Shown here piece after piece: positions 31,584 through 42,835 of a stretch of DNA of 64,000 nucleotides (the first letter of the stretch is position 1; every line of letters begins with the position of its first letter). The notes below the pieces were generated by a model. It was not told where the DNA came from. It made no database searches and worked only from the letters and a program-made list of their open reading frames with translations. The position numbers and the translations under genes were made by a program. The stretch spans positions 22,921,869 to 22,985,868 of the forward strand of contig JAKZAP010000009.1 in the NCBI GenBank assembly GCA_023053575.1, in the 5' to 3' direction. The DNA is from Branchinecta lynchi. Lineage: Eukaryota; Arthropoda; Branchiopoda; Anostraca; Branchinectidae.

Positions 31584-32227
31584 AAACAAGAGCTGAAAGC
31601 TCATATGGCACTTGTAAGAATAGGCGGAATTGGAATTGGTGTTTTTGTTGTTGAGAGTTGTATACTTCGCATTCGAAACTGAACATCTGAGACAATTGAT
31701 CTTGACACTTGTCAGGTTACATTAACTGTTCCAAATTTATGCATGTTACTAGTTCCGGATCTCCCATCCTTCCACTCCCCCCAAGATGGCAGGACTGAGG
31801 AAGTGATCATTTCCGAGTTAATCTGATTGTGTCTCTGATTTGCCTACCAAGTTCCATCGTTCTAGCTTATGTGGAAGCGTTTCACAACACTTCTGGCGCT
31901 CCCCTCCAGCCCCCCCCCCCCCAGCTACAGGATCCGATCCGGATTTTGAAACTTAACATCTGAGACAGTAGTTCTTGACACTCGTCAAGTTTCAAGCAAG
32001 TCCGATGTTCCAAAGTTATGCATGTTACTAGTCTCTGGATTCCCGATCCTTCCACTCCCCCCACGATGGCCGGATTGGGGAAGTGATTGTTTCCAAGTCA
32101 ATCTGGTTGGGTCCCTCATACGCCTGCCAAGTTTCATCGTCTTAGCTTTTGTAGAAGTGCCCAAACTAGCAAAACCGGGACAGACCGACAGACCTACGGA
32201 AATTACGATCGCTATATGCACTTGAGG
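31584..32227 (+). repeat. ATGGCACTTG modular repeat
   Basis: It begins AACAAGAGCTGAAAGCTCAT, then ATGGCACTTG. Modules with CAAGTTTCAAGCAAGTCCGA and CCAAGTTTCATCGTCTTAGC follow, and it ends ACGATCGCTATATGCACTTG. Confidence 0.75.
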
Positions 32228-32395
32228 GGTGCCTCAAGCAGGCTATTGAGCATCGGGAGCGTTTTTTGTAGTAAGGGTTCCCTCCTTTTGGTGTAAATAT
32301 TGTGTTTTTAAGTGTTATTTTGTGTTTATTTTGTTTTCCTGCCATGTCCCCACTTGCTTTTGGAAATAAATTCATCCATTCATTTACTTATTTCT
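32228..32395 (+). repeat. LINE 3' tail ending in (CATT)n
   Basis: CATCGGGAGCG, a T-rich UTR with GGAAATAAA and a closing TTCATCCATTCATTTACTTA. An inverted relative lies at 27480-27660. Exon w7 starts 13 bp downstream, so this tail supplies the polypyrimidine tract region of the acceptor. Confidence 0.65.
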
Positions 32396-32407
32396 TTTTA
32401 TTTCAAG

Positions 32408-32556
32408 ATGATTGTCCGGCATGAAAAAGAGCTAGATCAAATGAAGCGGATGAACGCGCGGAAGGAGGAAGAATTGGTGAAGCAGCATCAAGTGGAGAAG
32501 CGAGCCTTACCAAAGCGGATCAGAGTCGAGATGAAGGCGAGAGAAGCCATGTTCAG
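32408..32556 (+). CDS. Slk: SLK/STK10 exon w7
   Basis: 149 nt, phase 0 to 2. Acceptor TTTCAAG (ends 32407), donor TTCAG|GTAAGG. The product starts MIVRHEKELDQMKRMNARKE and ends KAREAMFR across the junction. RKHEKEREQMQR and ARLPKIQRSEGKTRMAMYK are the matching vertebrate blocks (ALPKRIRVEMKAREAMFR here). The donor and about 35 bp of intron are duplicated at 32967-33003. Confidence 0.95.
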
Positions 32557-33323
32557 GTAAGGCCTTGAGCTCCGACTTACATGAGAGTTTACTTGTAGCG
32601 CTGCCAAGTACGCCCACCACATTTAAAGCGAGACAAACTTGCAGGTTTAGAAATTTCTAGGAAAGAAAAGGTAGATAGATAGATAGATATTTTTATTGAT
32701 CCAACTCGTAGCGCAGACATGGCACTAAATACGTCGACCATTACATTTAAATAAAAGGTGCGGTCTGCACACATCAAGGAAACAATGGAGGCTGTATTTT
32801 GTTTGCACTGTTCAGGATATGAAGTTATCTGAGCCAGCGTTGGTGACCGACTGAATGAGTTTCAGTAGGGAAGTTCTCTATTGCTAGTGGTGCTAGTATC
32901 CCTGCTATTCAAATGTGTGTCAATTTGGTCAAGGCTTGGCGCTACTCGCTAGTATTGTTTTGCTCTGGGTAAGGTCTTGAGCTCCGACTTACACGAGAGT
33001 TACCTCATACAGAGCAAAATAACACCAGGGAGTAGCCAAGACATATATTTATATTTCGCGGCATTTAAAGCGAGACAAACTTGCGGGTTTAGAAATTTCT
33101 AGGAAAGAAAAGGTGCGGTCTGCGCACACGAAGGAAACAATGGAGGCTGTATAATTTTTGTTCATTGTTCAGAATACGAAGTTATCGTAGCCAGCGTTGG
33201 TGAGCGACTGAATGAGTTTCTGTAGGGAAGTTCTCTATAACTAGTGGTGCTAGTATCGCTGCTATTCCAGTGTGTCAGTTTTTTCACGTCTTGGCGCTAC
33301 TCCCTAGTGTTATTTTGCTCTAG
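32557..33323 (+). repeat. Direct duplication including a copy of the w7 splice donor
   Basis: GTAAGGCCTTGAGCTCCGAC (from 32557) recurs as GTAAGGTCTTGAGCTCCGAC (from 32968). The downstream 230 bp recur too (TTTAAAGCGAGACAAACTTG at about 32622 and 33064; AACAATGGAGGCTGTAT; GGGAAGTTCTCTAT). Copy 2 is bounded by CAGAGCAAAATAACACC and its inverse (33010-33323), flanked by CCTCATA and CCTGATA. Confidence 0.8.
32673..32752 (-). mobile_element. 80-bp LINE-tail insertion with target duplication AAAAGGT
   Basis: Copy 1 of the duplication holds an extra 80 bp starting with a GATA tandem. AAAAGGT stands on both sides (32666-32672 and 32753-32759), while copy 2 reads GAAAAGGTGCGG uninterrupted. On the minus strand it ends in (TATC)n like the LINE tails at 4322 and 35460. 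Confidence 0.85.
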
Positions 33324-33630
33324 CCTGATACAGGCCACAAGGATTGTAATTGGCTGAAAAGTTGTTTGCTATAAGATACTAATTGAATCTTCAAACCACG
33401 CCCCCGAATCACGCTCTTAGTGCCGCTTTTCCTACCTGCATGATAATAATAGAAACAATGCAAACAGTATATAAAGTTTGTTAGTAAGTTTTTTGGCTTT
33501 TTCAGAGTTAGATGACACCCAAGAATCAGGGATGTCTGTTAAGAATGTGTATAATAGAATTGGAAACGGACAGACTCCTCTGACATACTGCTGTTCTCCA
33601 GATCGATCAATCAAGTCTAAAATAGCTTAA

Positions 33631-34101
33631 AGTTTAACCGAAAAGGGCTAGGATACTACAGTCTAGTTACCCATCTCGCTTAAGTAATCTTGAAAACCCG
33701 ATGAAAAAGCGTTAGTTTGTTTTTCTGATATTTCCAAATAATCGATTATCCCATTGTGCTTGCCGCTCTTCCCGTTTTTGTGATATCTCTATGGTGCCTG
33801 GAACATTTGGCAACAATACCAGCAGCAAACGAGTAAATAAATTGTGTATCAAATAAACAAAGAAGTGTCTGGAGTCTGCAGTGCCAAAAACTAGGCCAAG
33901 ATAGTGATGTGTCTTGTGTAGTGATAGTGCAGTGATTTTCGCGGGCGAATTGTGGACGGATTCACCATGGGAAAGCGTCCACATTCCCAACGTCCCTACT
34001 GAAGACTACTGTGGACAGAATGAAAATCCCCAATAGGTGTTGTAATAATTCAATGTATTTGAATCTAAGATGTAAAAATAAGTTGCCTGTTCAGTTAAAC
34101 T
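33631..34101. mobile_element. TTAA-flanked element, AGTTTAACCGAAAAG ends
   Basis: TTAA at 33627-33630 and 34102-34105. The left end AGTTTAACCGAAAAG is inverted at the right as GTTCAGTTAAACT. Its left 150 bp match the right end of 4101-5272 inverted (AGTTACCCATC, ATCGATTAT). No coding frame is conserved. Confidence 0.75.
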
Positions 34102-34184
34102 TTAAAGCTAGAAGTAAGTTTGGTTGGGAGTAAAATTTAAATTTATGGTTGAGGTTTGTAGGACAGACAAAAATAAAAATAAAA

Positions 34185-34380
34185 TGTCTTAGGGGGGAAG
34201 AATAGTAAATACAATACGGGCTTATTTTCAAAAGTTAAGTGACGTAAATAGTTAAAAATGGGTAAAAATAGATTAAAATTAACGTTACTGAGGGAAGGAG
34301 GAGTAGCCACAAAAAGTACGAAAGAAGATTTTTTTCTTTTTTTTTTACGTAATATAAAAATAAGTTAAATTATGGCTACG

Positions 34381-34385
<5 letters not shown>
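34185..34385 (+). repeat. GGGGGAAGA repeat and poly-A
   Basis: Fourth copy of the TAGTAAATACAAT / AAGTTAAGTGACGTAAATAG / GGAGGAGTAGCCACAAAAAG repeat. A poly-A run of about 29 follows at 34387. Confidence 0.65.
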
Positions 34386-34416
<31 letters not shown>

Positions 34417-34420
<4 letters not shown>

Positions 34421-34750
34421 AAGAGGAAGAAAATATTTACGAAATAAATAGACGCGAAACAAAGTAACTAATACACTTACAAGATATGACCAGAAATAAA
34501 TGATGGGATGAAACTATGTAAAAATTGGACAGGAGAATTAGTAGGATATGGAGAAAACTGATTGCCCAGTGTTCCTCTCGGTGCAACGCACGGTAGTTGG
34601 GAGGGGAGAGGGGAATACACCGTCTCGGGACAAATGGTTTATTTGAACGATTGAGCAGCGGGGTAAAGAAATTTGCACAGAAATGTCTGTCGATTTAAAC
34701 GCTATACCTGTCAGTGGAGTCATTGGACGAAAACTGATTTCCATTCGGTC
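34417..34750 (-). mobile_element. LINE 3' fragment (minus)
   Basis: The inverse matches 49080-49320: CCGAGAGGAACACTGG, TTACATAGTTTCATCCCATC, ATTTATTTCTGGTCATATCT, TGTAAGTGTATTAGTTAC. A third copy is at 63803-64000. Confidence 0.75.
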
Positions 34751-34772
34751 TGCTCCGCTGGTGTTCTTTTCA

Positions 34773-37170
34773 TGGCACTTGACCGTCGGTTCGGGGCACT
34801 TCCAGATAAGCTAGGACGATGAAACTTGGCTGGCGTATCAGGGATTGGACCAGATTAAAGTAATAACAGTCGCTGCCCGATACGACCATCTGGAGGGGAG
34901 TGGAGGGACGGGGAATCCGAAAAAATTACGAAAAATTAGATATTTTTAGCTTCTTCGGATCTTAATGAAACTTGATAAATGGAAGGACCTCGTGTCTCAG
35001 TCGTTCCATTTTAAATCCAGACCGGATTCGGTGACACTGGGGGGAGTTGGATGGGGAAACCGAAAATCTTGGAAAACGCTTAGAGTGGAGAGTTCCGGAT
35101 GAAACTCGGTGGAAAGAACAAGCACAAGTCCTAGATACGTGACTCACATAACCGGGACGCATCCGCTCACTTTGGCGGAGTTTGGGGGGGGGGGCGGATT
35201 TCTAGTGATCTCGCGAGTTCGGTGCTTCCTAATGTGCTAGGACGATGAAGATTGACCCGACTAGATTAAATAGGAAATAGTCACTTCCCCGATGCGACCA
35301 TCTAGGGGGAGTGGAGGGAGGGGGAAGACAAAAGTTGAGGTATTTTTGACATTTAGGATTAACTCCTGTCTCAGACATCCCAGTTTAAACCCGTACGGGA
35401 TCCGAGGACACTGGTGGGAGCTGTAGGAGGGAACCGGAAATCTTGGGAAACGCCAATAGATAGGTAGATAGATAGATAGATAAATCTTTTTATTCGCCAA
35501 AAACTGATCGTGGCTCACGCCAAATTTGTTCGGTATAGTCATGGATATAAACTAGCACACACATAATAGGCCTACGCATATACGACTACAACAGTCATTA
35601 ATAGCATGATAAATTTAAACTAGCAGCTCAGCTTATGCTTCGTTATACATCTTTAAAAAGGAGGGATCGGGATGAAACTTGGTGGGAAGAACAAGCATAA
35701 GTCCTAGATACATCATTGACATAGCAGGACCGCATCCACGTACTGTGGGGGAGTTTGGGGGGGGGGGGGGGGGGGGGGGGGTCCGGATTTCTATAGTGAC
35801 CCCGCGAGTTCAGCATACTTCCTGATGTCCTAGGACGATGAAACTTGGCAGGTATGTCAGGGATCAGGACAGATTGACTTGAAATAGTCGTTTCCCCGAT
35901 CCGACCATCGTGGAGGGAGGGGATGGATGGGGAGTCTGGAATCTAGTGGCATGCATGACTTTTGAACGGGTGATCGGATTTGAATGAAACTTGTCAGGTG
36001 GAAAGAGCTATCGCCTCAGATGTTCATGTTAAGTCCGGGTCGAGTCCGATACCTGTGGGGGATGAGGGGGAGGGCTCAAGAAGCGCTAAGTCAGAGGGAT
36101 TGGGTCGGAAGTTAATTTTAGAGAACAAGCAGTAGGCCTAGATAGGAAATTGACGGAGACAGATGGTTTCGGGGCTCTGTGGGGGGAGTTGGAGGGGGTT
36201 TCCGGGAATTCGGTCGTCGCGAGTTAGAATAGTTCCAGATTTACTAAGACAACGAAACTTTGCAGGCATATTAGTGACCCAACTTAATTGACTTAAGAAC
36301 CTGACACAACATACCCCCAGAAACTTCCGTTCCTAGATCCGAGCATTTGGGGGGGAGCGAGGGAAGGGAATATGAAATTGACTTCTGCAAATTGCGAACA
36401 AGTGGTCTGGTTCAAGTTAAACTTAATGGTTGATAAGAATCGATGACCTAGACATGTAAAACATGTGTTTGAACTATGCGACCACGCTTAGGGCAATTGG
36501 TTGTGGGGGTGGTGGTGGTGGCTTTTGACCTGGTAACAAACCAAACGGAGGGACCGAATGAGATGCAAGTTCGACAGTGCAGAGTTTATGCGGCCTAGAT
36601 TTGTTATTTGGTGTCCAGGCCGGATTCCGCCAAGGTAGGGGGGGGGGGGGTACCGGAATTTTGCAGATAGGCTATGTTCCGACATCAGTAAAACTTGATG
36701 GACGGAAAGAGGGGGTTAAGAGATATGACGTTTATGTTTGCAAGTCGTCTTCGGTTACAGTGGGGGAGTTTGAGGAAGATTGCCGGAAACTTTGAGACTC
36801 GCCGGAATTTTTCAAAAACGTTCAGATCGAATGAAACTTGATAAATGTTATGAAAGAAGATGCTTTAAATGACCCATTTTTTACTCAGAACCACATTCAG
36901 CCACGGTAGGGGGAGATGGAGGGAGTACCGGAAATCGTGTAGCACGTCTAGGGATCAAACGAGTGGATTTATTGGGCTGAAGCTTGGAAGTTTGAATAGT
37001 CATGAGCATGTGCTACAGATACTCCGAAACGATGCCGGAACTGCTCAGAATTGAGTGAATCCTATTTTTTATTTCTGAACCGCATTTTTGGATGGCGGGT
37101 GTATTTTGTGACGTTCTCCTTTTTTGTACCGCCTACTCTAATAAGTGCCATATGAGCTTGTAGCTCTTGT
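34773..37170 (-). repeat. ATGGCACTTG modular repeat, 2.4 kb copy
   Basis: On the minus strand it starts near 37170 (AACAAGAGCTACAAGCTCAT, then ATGGCACTT) and ends at 34773 (GTGCCATG). More than ten CAAGTTTCAT modules occur between. A LINE tail with GATA repeats interrupts it at 35458-35665, and a 25-G run lies at 35757-35781. Confidence 0.75.
35458..35665 (-). mobile_element. LINE 3' tail with (GATA)n
   Basis: ATAGGTAGATAGATAGATAG, then AATCTTTTTATTCGCCAAAA. It interrupts the modular repeat between AACGCCA and GGATCGGGATGAAAC. Confidence 0.65.
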
Positions 37171-37436
37171 TTAAACTCTATTTTACATATTCTGGTAACA
37201 CTATTTTTACATTATTCTACATGCCATTCATACACGGTTCATAGATATGAAACAAACATTATCCTTACAAAAAACACTCACGCGTCATTACTATTCTTTT
37301 CCAAGGAAAAATCTCTTCGCTGGATCAATGATTGGTATATCGGCATTTGGCTTTTTGACTCCTCTGTCTGTGGTCGCTCGTCACCAAACCGATAAGACCC
37401 ACACGTATGTTTAGTCACACCCATGGTACTGAGAAC

Positions 37437-37750
37437 CAGGGGCATCACGTATGGGGGGGGGACGCCCCCCCCCCCTCCAATTTTGTCAGCAAGTCGGTAA
37501 AAAATAAACGAGTCGGCGCAACAGTCGAATTTTTTCTTGGAAACAGTCGATTTTTCTTAAAAACAGACGGTTTTTCGTAAAATTAGTCATTTTTTTCTTG
37601 AAAACAGTTGGTTTGTGTGAAAATCAGTCAACTTTTCGTCAAAACAGTCGGCTTCCTGCAAATAAACAGTCAGTAAAAATGACCGACCAGTCGGCGAATA
37701 CCTTGCCCACTCCCCTCCCCCAAACACTTTGGCTAGTAACGCCTCTTCTG
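37437..37750. mobile_element. hAT-type short element, CGACTG family
   Basis: CAGGGGCATCACGTATGGGG at the left; the right end GGCTAGTAACGCCTCTTCTG is its imperfect inverse. The flanks CTGAGAAC (37429-37436) and ATGAGAAC (37751-37758) match at 7 of 8 bases, as expected for an 8-bp hAT target duplication. The interior is a tandem of AAACAGTCGATTTTTCTT-like units. Confidence 0.78.
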
Positions 37751-37787
37751 ATGAGAACAAGATTACCATGGTAAGCTTGGCTTACCA

Positions 37788-39510
37788 ACCTTACAGGTTG
37801 GCTTGGGTCATGACGAGGACCCTTGCCAGGAAGGCCCGAAATATCGCTGCTAAAGCTTCGTAGCTGACGTATCCGTTGTACCGGAGTATTCGAATATATG
37901 TTTCAAAGTCAACTTGGGCTCAAAATTCAAGATGAGAACCCGAAATACTGGCAAAAATATACCACATTATGTTCTGTTTGTATATATTTCTCGTCGGGCT
38001 GTGAGCATAGAACATACTAGATATATGGGTTTTTCGGTTTGTCGGTTTCAAAGTCAACTTGGGCTCAAAGAATATTCAAAATCAGAACCCGAAATACCAC
38101 CAAAAATATACCACAGTATGTTCTGTCTGTTTATATTTCTCGTCGGGCTGTGAGCATAGACTATGATGGATTTTTCGGTTTGTCGGTTTTAAAGTCAACT
38201 TGGGCTCAAAGAATATTCAAGATCAGAACCCGAAGTGCCGGCAAAAATATACCACATTATGTTCTGTTTGTTTATATTTCTCGTCGGGCTGTGAGCATAG
38301 AACATACTAGATATATGGGTTTTTCGGTTTGTCGGTTTCAAAGTCAACTTGGGCTCAAAGAATATTCAAGATCATAACCCGAAATACCACCAAAAATATA
38401 CCACAGTATGTTGTGTTTGTTTATATTTCTCGTCGGGCTGTGAGCATAGAACATACTAGATATATGTGTTTTTCGGTTTGTCGGTTTCAAAGTCAACTTG
38501 GGCTCAAAGAATATTCAAGATCATAACCCGAAATACCACCAAAAATATACCACAGTATGTTCTGTTTGTTTATATTTCTCGTCGGGCTGTGAGCATAGAC
38601 TATACTAGATATATGGATTTTTCGGTTTGTCGGTTTTAAAGTCAACCTGGGCTCAAAGAATATTCAAGATCAGAACACGAAGTGCCGGCAAAAATATACC
38701 ACATTATGTTCTGTTTGTTTATATTTCTCGTCGGGCTGTGAGCATAGAACATACCAGATATATGGGTTTTTCGGTTTTTCGATTTGTCGGTTTCAAAGTC
38801 AACTTGGGCTCAAAGAATATTCAAGATCAGAACCCGAAATACCACCAAAAATATACCACAGTATGTTCTGTTTGTTTATATTTCTCGTCGGGCTGTGAGC
38901 ATAGAATATACTAGATATATGGATTTTTCGGTTTGTCGGTTTCAAGGTCAACTTGGGCTCAAAGAATAATCAAGATCAGAACCCGAAATACCACCAAAAA
39001 TAGACCACAGTATGTTCTGTTTGTTTACATTTCTCGTCGGGCTGTGAGCATAGAACATACTAGATATATGGGTTTTTCGGTTTGTCGGTTTCAAAGTCAA
39101 CTTGGGCTCAAAGAATATCAAGATCAGAACCCGAAATACCACCAAAAATATACCACAGTATGTGCTGTTTGTTTATATTTCTCGTCGGGCTGTGAACATA
39201 GAATATACTAGATATATGGGTTTTTCGGTTTGTCGGTTTTAAAGTCAACTTGGGCTCAAAGAATATTCAAGATCAGAACCCAAAGTGCCGGCAAAAATAT
39301 ACCACAGTATGTTCTGTTTGTTTATATTTCTGGTCGGGCTGTGAGCATAGAATATACTAGATATATGGGTTTTTCGGTTTCAAAGTCAACTTGGGCTCAA
39401 TGAATATCAAGGTCAGAACCCGAAATACCACCAAAAATATGCCACAGTATGTTTTGTTTATATTTCTCGTCGGGCTGTGAGTATAGAATATATTAGATAT
39501 TCTATATCAT
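37788..39510 (+). repeat. Tandem satellite, 11 copies of about 149 bp
   Basis: Unit starts (TTTCAAAGTC or TTTTAAAGTC) are at 37901, 38046, 38187, 38336, 38485, 38634, 38791, 38940, 39089, 39237 and 39378. Spacings are 141-157, five of them exactly 149. Each unit has AACTTGGGCTCAAAGAATAT, CAAGATCAGAACCCGAA, AAAATATACCACAGTATG and CGTCGGGCTGTGAGCATAGA. The left flank 37788-37900 is a type A foldback arm that already contains the first AAGTCAACTTGGGCTCAA, so the array grew from that element. Units alternate between types (ATACCACC against GTGCCGGC), hinting at a higher-order repeat. Confidence 0.92.
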
Positions 39511-39870
39511 CTTGAAGGGGATGTTCTGGACCATTTTCTTTTCAGGTGCCAGGAGCTTTTGCACTTAAGGCGAGGGGTCGACGGCTCTAATTTTTTATGT
39601 ACACCATTCCGGAACCGTGTATGAATGGCATGTAGATAATATAAAAATAGTGTTACCACATTATGTAGAATAGAGAAGACTGCCACCTAATAAAATTTAA
39701 TCTTATCTAATATAATCCATTCCGGATTATTCCTGACCATTCCGGATTATTCCTTCGGGACGTGTACACCATTCCGGGAGAGTCGTCGACCCCTCGACTT
39801 AAGGGGTTCATTATTCTCTAGGAATGGTGGGCAGCTTCTTGGTATCACGCTCTGCGTCACCAAGAGTGAT
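39511..39870 (+). pseudogene. LINE ORF2 C-terminal fragment carrying an insertion
   Basis: LEGDVLDHFLFRCQELLHL reads in frame to 39568 and resembles the H-x4-C part of the LINE knuckle (compare ENLDHFLRRCP at 4465). The frame resumes after the insert at 39803 (GVHYSLGMVGSFL-like). Confidence 0.6.
39569..39798. mobile_element. TTAA-flanked element, GAGGGGTCGACGRCTC ends
   Basis: TTAA at 39565-39568 and 39799-39802. The left end GGCGAGGGGTCGACGGCTC and right end GAGTCGTCGACCCCTCGAC are inverse at 17 of 19 positions. Length 230 bp, with an internal ACCATTCCGGATTATTCC repeat. It splits the LINE fragment, which rejoins when the element and one TTAA are removed. Confidence 0.82.
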
Positions 39871-40004
39871 TGTTTATTTTGGTAATTTTGTGCAAAAAGC
39901 ACTTAAGTTGAGCAGTGTTGTTTCTTAGTTTGTTAAAAAAAAATTCTCCTATGAGTTGTTTGTTTATTCTGTGTATGGCCTTTGGGTTTTTCAATACGGA
40001 TATA

Positions 40005-40230
40005 TTAATAATAATAATTTATTTATGACCCATCATACACTCACTAAGAGAAAGGCGGAGTACAAATACAAAAAGAGGAAAAAGTAATATACAGAAAGAC
40101 ATAACACCGTGCAAAAAGAACACGAAACTAATTTCTAACAAATTAACCTAATAATGAACAAAAAAAAGAAAAAGAAAGAACAGCAACAACGAAAAAAAAA
40201 ACAGAACTAGATTAGAAAACCCTTCCAACT
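40005..40230 (-). repeat. LINE 3' tail (minus), (TTA)n end
   Basis: AATAATAATAATTTATTTAT, then GACCC and AAAGGCGGAGTACAAATAC, reads inverted as the GTACTCCGCC...GGGTCATAAATAAATTATT type of tail seen at 8440-8500. Confidence 0.55.
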
Positions 40231-40261
40231 GTATGGTTGGAAGGATTTTCTGACAACTTAA

Positions 40262-40720
40262 AGTTTAACTGAAAAGCCAACTTATTTTTTTTACCTTTGA
40301 TTTGAATACACTGAATTATTTTGACTCCTGTAGGGGATTTTTTTTTTTTTCATCGCCTAGTCTAGTAGTGACGTTGGGAATCTCCGCTGGTTGTTCGACA
40401 AATAAATTTACGACGAGCCGCGGAAAATTTGAATGACTGCAAAAGCGTGCGTTTCAATGGCCAACAAAGTGAAGATTTTGAAATGTTCGATTCTAGAGCC
40501 CTCTATTCCGTGCTACCCCGTATGGGTTTCTTTTGTGGAAGGACCCAGTCAACAGAGAGCTAAACATTTCAAACATAGAGGTGCATCCATATAGAGGTAC
40601 AACAGTTATGGAAGAGAAATTACGTCAGCTAAAATTCAATAATCGTGGATAACGAAGCAATGAAGTAACGCGTTTTTGTCGGTTCTTGTAGCATAATTAA
40701 GTAAACATACTACGTAAACA
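40262..40720. mobile_element. TTAA-type element, AGTTTAACTGAAAAG end (degraded)
   Basis: TTAA (40258-40261) then AGTTTAACTGAAAAGCCAAC and TTTGAATACACTGAATTATT match 4101-4190. The interior near 40630-40700 resembles 5150-5230. The right end is not recognised, so the end coordinate is approximate. Confidence 0.55.
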
Positions 40721-41156
40721 TAACTACGAATTTTTAGCACTTTTTCGGCCTTGCCGAGTTTTCACGTCACAGAACGAAAAAATAGCCTTTTTGGGCTCTG
40801 CCCACGAGAGATATGTTTTGCTTTATTATCAAATAAGTTGAAAATTGAAATTAAATTGAAATCTTCAACGTCCGCTGACAGCTCTTTCACACATAAGAAT
40901 GTGACAATATTCTGTTTATTATTTCTTTTATTTGCTTAGTTTTCCCATTTTTTACCAAGACACTTTCAGTTTTCAAATGTTTTGCGCCCAGCCGCCGCGT
41001 CGGAGCTCCGCTAACAAGAGAATTGCTCGTTTTAGGTGGAAAGCAATGGTATTTTCAAAAACATTTTTTCTGATTCACTGCACAGGGAAAAGATCATTTC
41101 TGGTAAGAGTTGTGCTTTAAGAAAAAGTTTGCTATATAGTAGATACTTCTTTTCAG

Positions 41157-41249
41157 GGAATCCATGCGGATAAGTGTCGTCACAATGACCGACTCTGCGG
41201 AGAGTGAGAGGGAGCGACTGAGGAAGTTCCAGGACAACGAGAGGAAAAG
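41157..41249 (+). CDS. Slk: SLK/STK10 exon w8
   Basis: 93 nt, phase 2 to 2. Acceptor CTTTTCAG (ends 41156), donor AAAAG|GTAAAC. The product is ESMRISVVTMTDSAESERER then LRKFQDNERK plus a split Arg. Vertebrate proteins have KSLHI, a short variable stretch, then EKIKQFSQQEEKR, which fits in length and order. This is the least conserved exon, but it is held in place by compatible phases and strong flanking matches. Confidence 0.9.
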
Positions 41250-41825
41250 GTAAACCGTTATTACTAATTTCCCCTAAACATTATTCCCCTTCCATTCAGG
41301 TCCATTCGTCCCGAAGAGGTACTGCATTGGTGACGTTTTACAATTCCAGTTTCCAGTTGCATTGAACTATATTTAAAGACAAAAAAGATAGAGAATTAAC
41401 ATACCTGCCAGGAAGAAACCAAAGGAGTGCTTGGCTACGGCAGGGAAATAACCGATATTAATTAAACAACAGACAGAATCAACTAACTGAACACTATATA
41501 TAAAGAAAAAGGGAGGAGATTAAAAAAAATAACCAATGGTTTCAACTTTAATTGGAAAAGAGAGAAAAATAAGGGAAACAAGGAACGAGAAAGAAAAAAA
41601 AAAGAAAAACAGGGGAGGGGTCCAAAGGAGTATAATACTAAACAATTTCCTGTAATGACCTTTCGCTGCTCGCTTGAAGGAAATAAGGTTATTCGAATTC
41701 CGGATATCTAACGGTAGTAGATTCCAAATAGTCTGCGCAAAAAATTCAATTAAAAATAAGCTCTTTTTGTTGAGGGCGCTTCTTGGACGATGTCACAAGA
41801 ATTTCGGGTCTTATAAGAATTCAAG

Positions 41826-42345
41826 AACTAAGAGAGAGAGAGAGATAGGTTTATTTAGACAACATTGTAGCTGACAGCTAATTTGCATTGCTTCACTATA
41901 CTAAATATCAAACTAACACAAAAAACAAAAAAAGAGAAAATATCACTCGGCTTTGTTTAGCAAATTCGTAAAAAAAGGTATAAACGAATTTGCGTGGCGG
42001 TTCGTTCGCGAAGCTACTGGAACCAGTTTATTTTGGTGACGCGTACGGTTATTGGGCGGTGCAGTGGGTGGTAAGATGTCTCGATGCTGGGGTTTGGAGA
42101 GAAGAAGCTTCCCAAACCTCAGGATAATCTGCTCGTATCTTTGGGCCAACGTGGGGGGGGATCGAGTTTAGCAAGCGCTTCACCATAAGATAGCTGTCGA
42201 TCGCCAATAATAATGAATAAGGCCCGCTTTTGCACCGACTCAAGTTCTTGGATGAGGTATACAGTACGCAGTGCTGCAGGTCCCCATAGTGGGCTTGCAT
42301 ATACCAATAAAGGGGTTCGGACTAAACCTCCCCACCCCACCCACC
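41826..42345 (-). pseudogene. LINE ORF2 C-terminal fragment, (TC)n tail
   Basis: The minus-strand frames 42340-42119 (VYASPLWGPAALRTVYLIQE, SVQKRALFIIIG) and 42149-41943 (RHANSFIPFFTNLLN and stop) are the two halves of a non-LTR C terminus, joined by a frameshift near 42130. The tail ends in (TC)n at 41832. A further copy of the tail is at 57301-57530. Confidence 0.8.
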
Positions 42346-42737
42346 CACACAGTCACTAGCCCCTTATCGAAAATGTCTAGACGTAAATTTTGGGCACGGT
42401 ACGGCATGGTGCAGGAGGCACGAGTAATAAAAAGAGATTAGCAAGTAGTAGAAGTAGACAAGTAAGTGAAAGTTTGTAACTCCAGAGCCTAAAATTATTC
42501 CTCCCCCTCACTCTGAAGCCTGTAATGGCCGTGCCACGCCTCTTTTTAGTCGATCCCTAAAGTTTTGAAAAAAAAGTACATCATGGTGAAAAGTATATTG
42601 GAACTGGTACCGGGGGGGGGGGGGGGTCCCAACTGTCCTCGATCTCGGTCAGAAGTTCGCTTTATTGTGTTCTTAGGACTTTATTATTATCAACTCTCCT
42701 TGCGCCCTAGCTGACTGGGAAACATGTATTCAAACAA

Positions 42738-42835
42738 TACATAAAACGGATAGGTCAGATACGATACGATGCTTTGGCAGCGATACTTCGGCCCTTCTTT
42801 GGCAAGGGTCCTCGTCAGGCTGTCGATCGTCCGGA
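42738..42835 (+). repeat. Type A foldback repeat, single arm
   Basis: AAAACGGATAGGTCAGATAC, GATGCTTTGGCAGCGATACT, TCGGCCCTTCTTTGGCAAGG, CTCGTCAGGCTGTCGATC. Confidence 0.7.

Noticed and set aside
37914..39211. Series of similar 60-112 residue frames across 37914-39211
   Set aside because: They are translations of the 149-bp satellite. The unit length is not a multiple of three, so frames shift from unit to unit, and stops recur at the same place in each unit.
37788..39510. CRISPR-like array
   Set aside because: Units are contiguous 149-bp repeats without unique spacers, and the DNA is a eukaryotic gene locus.
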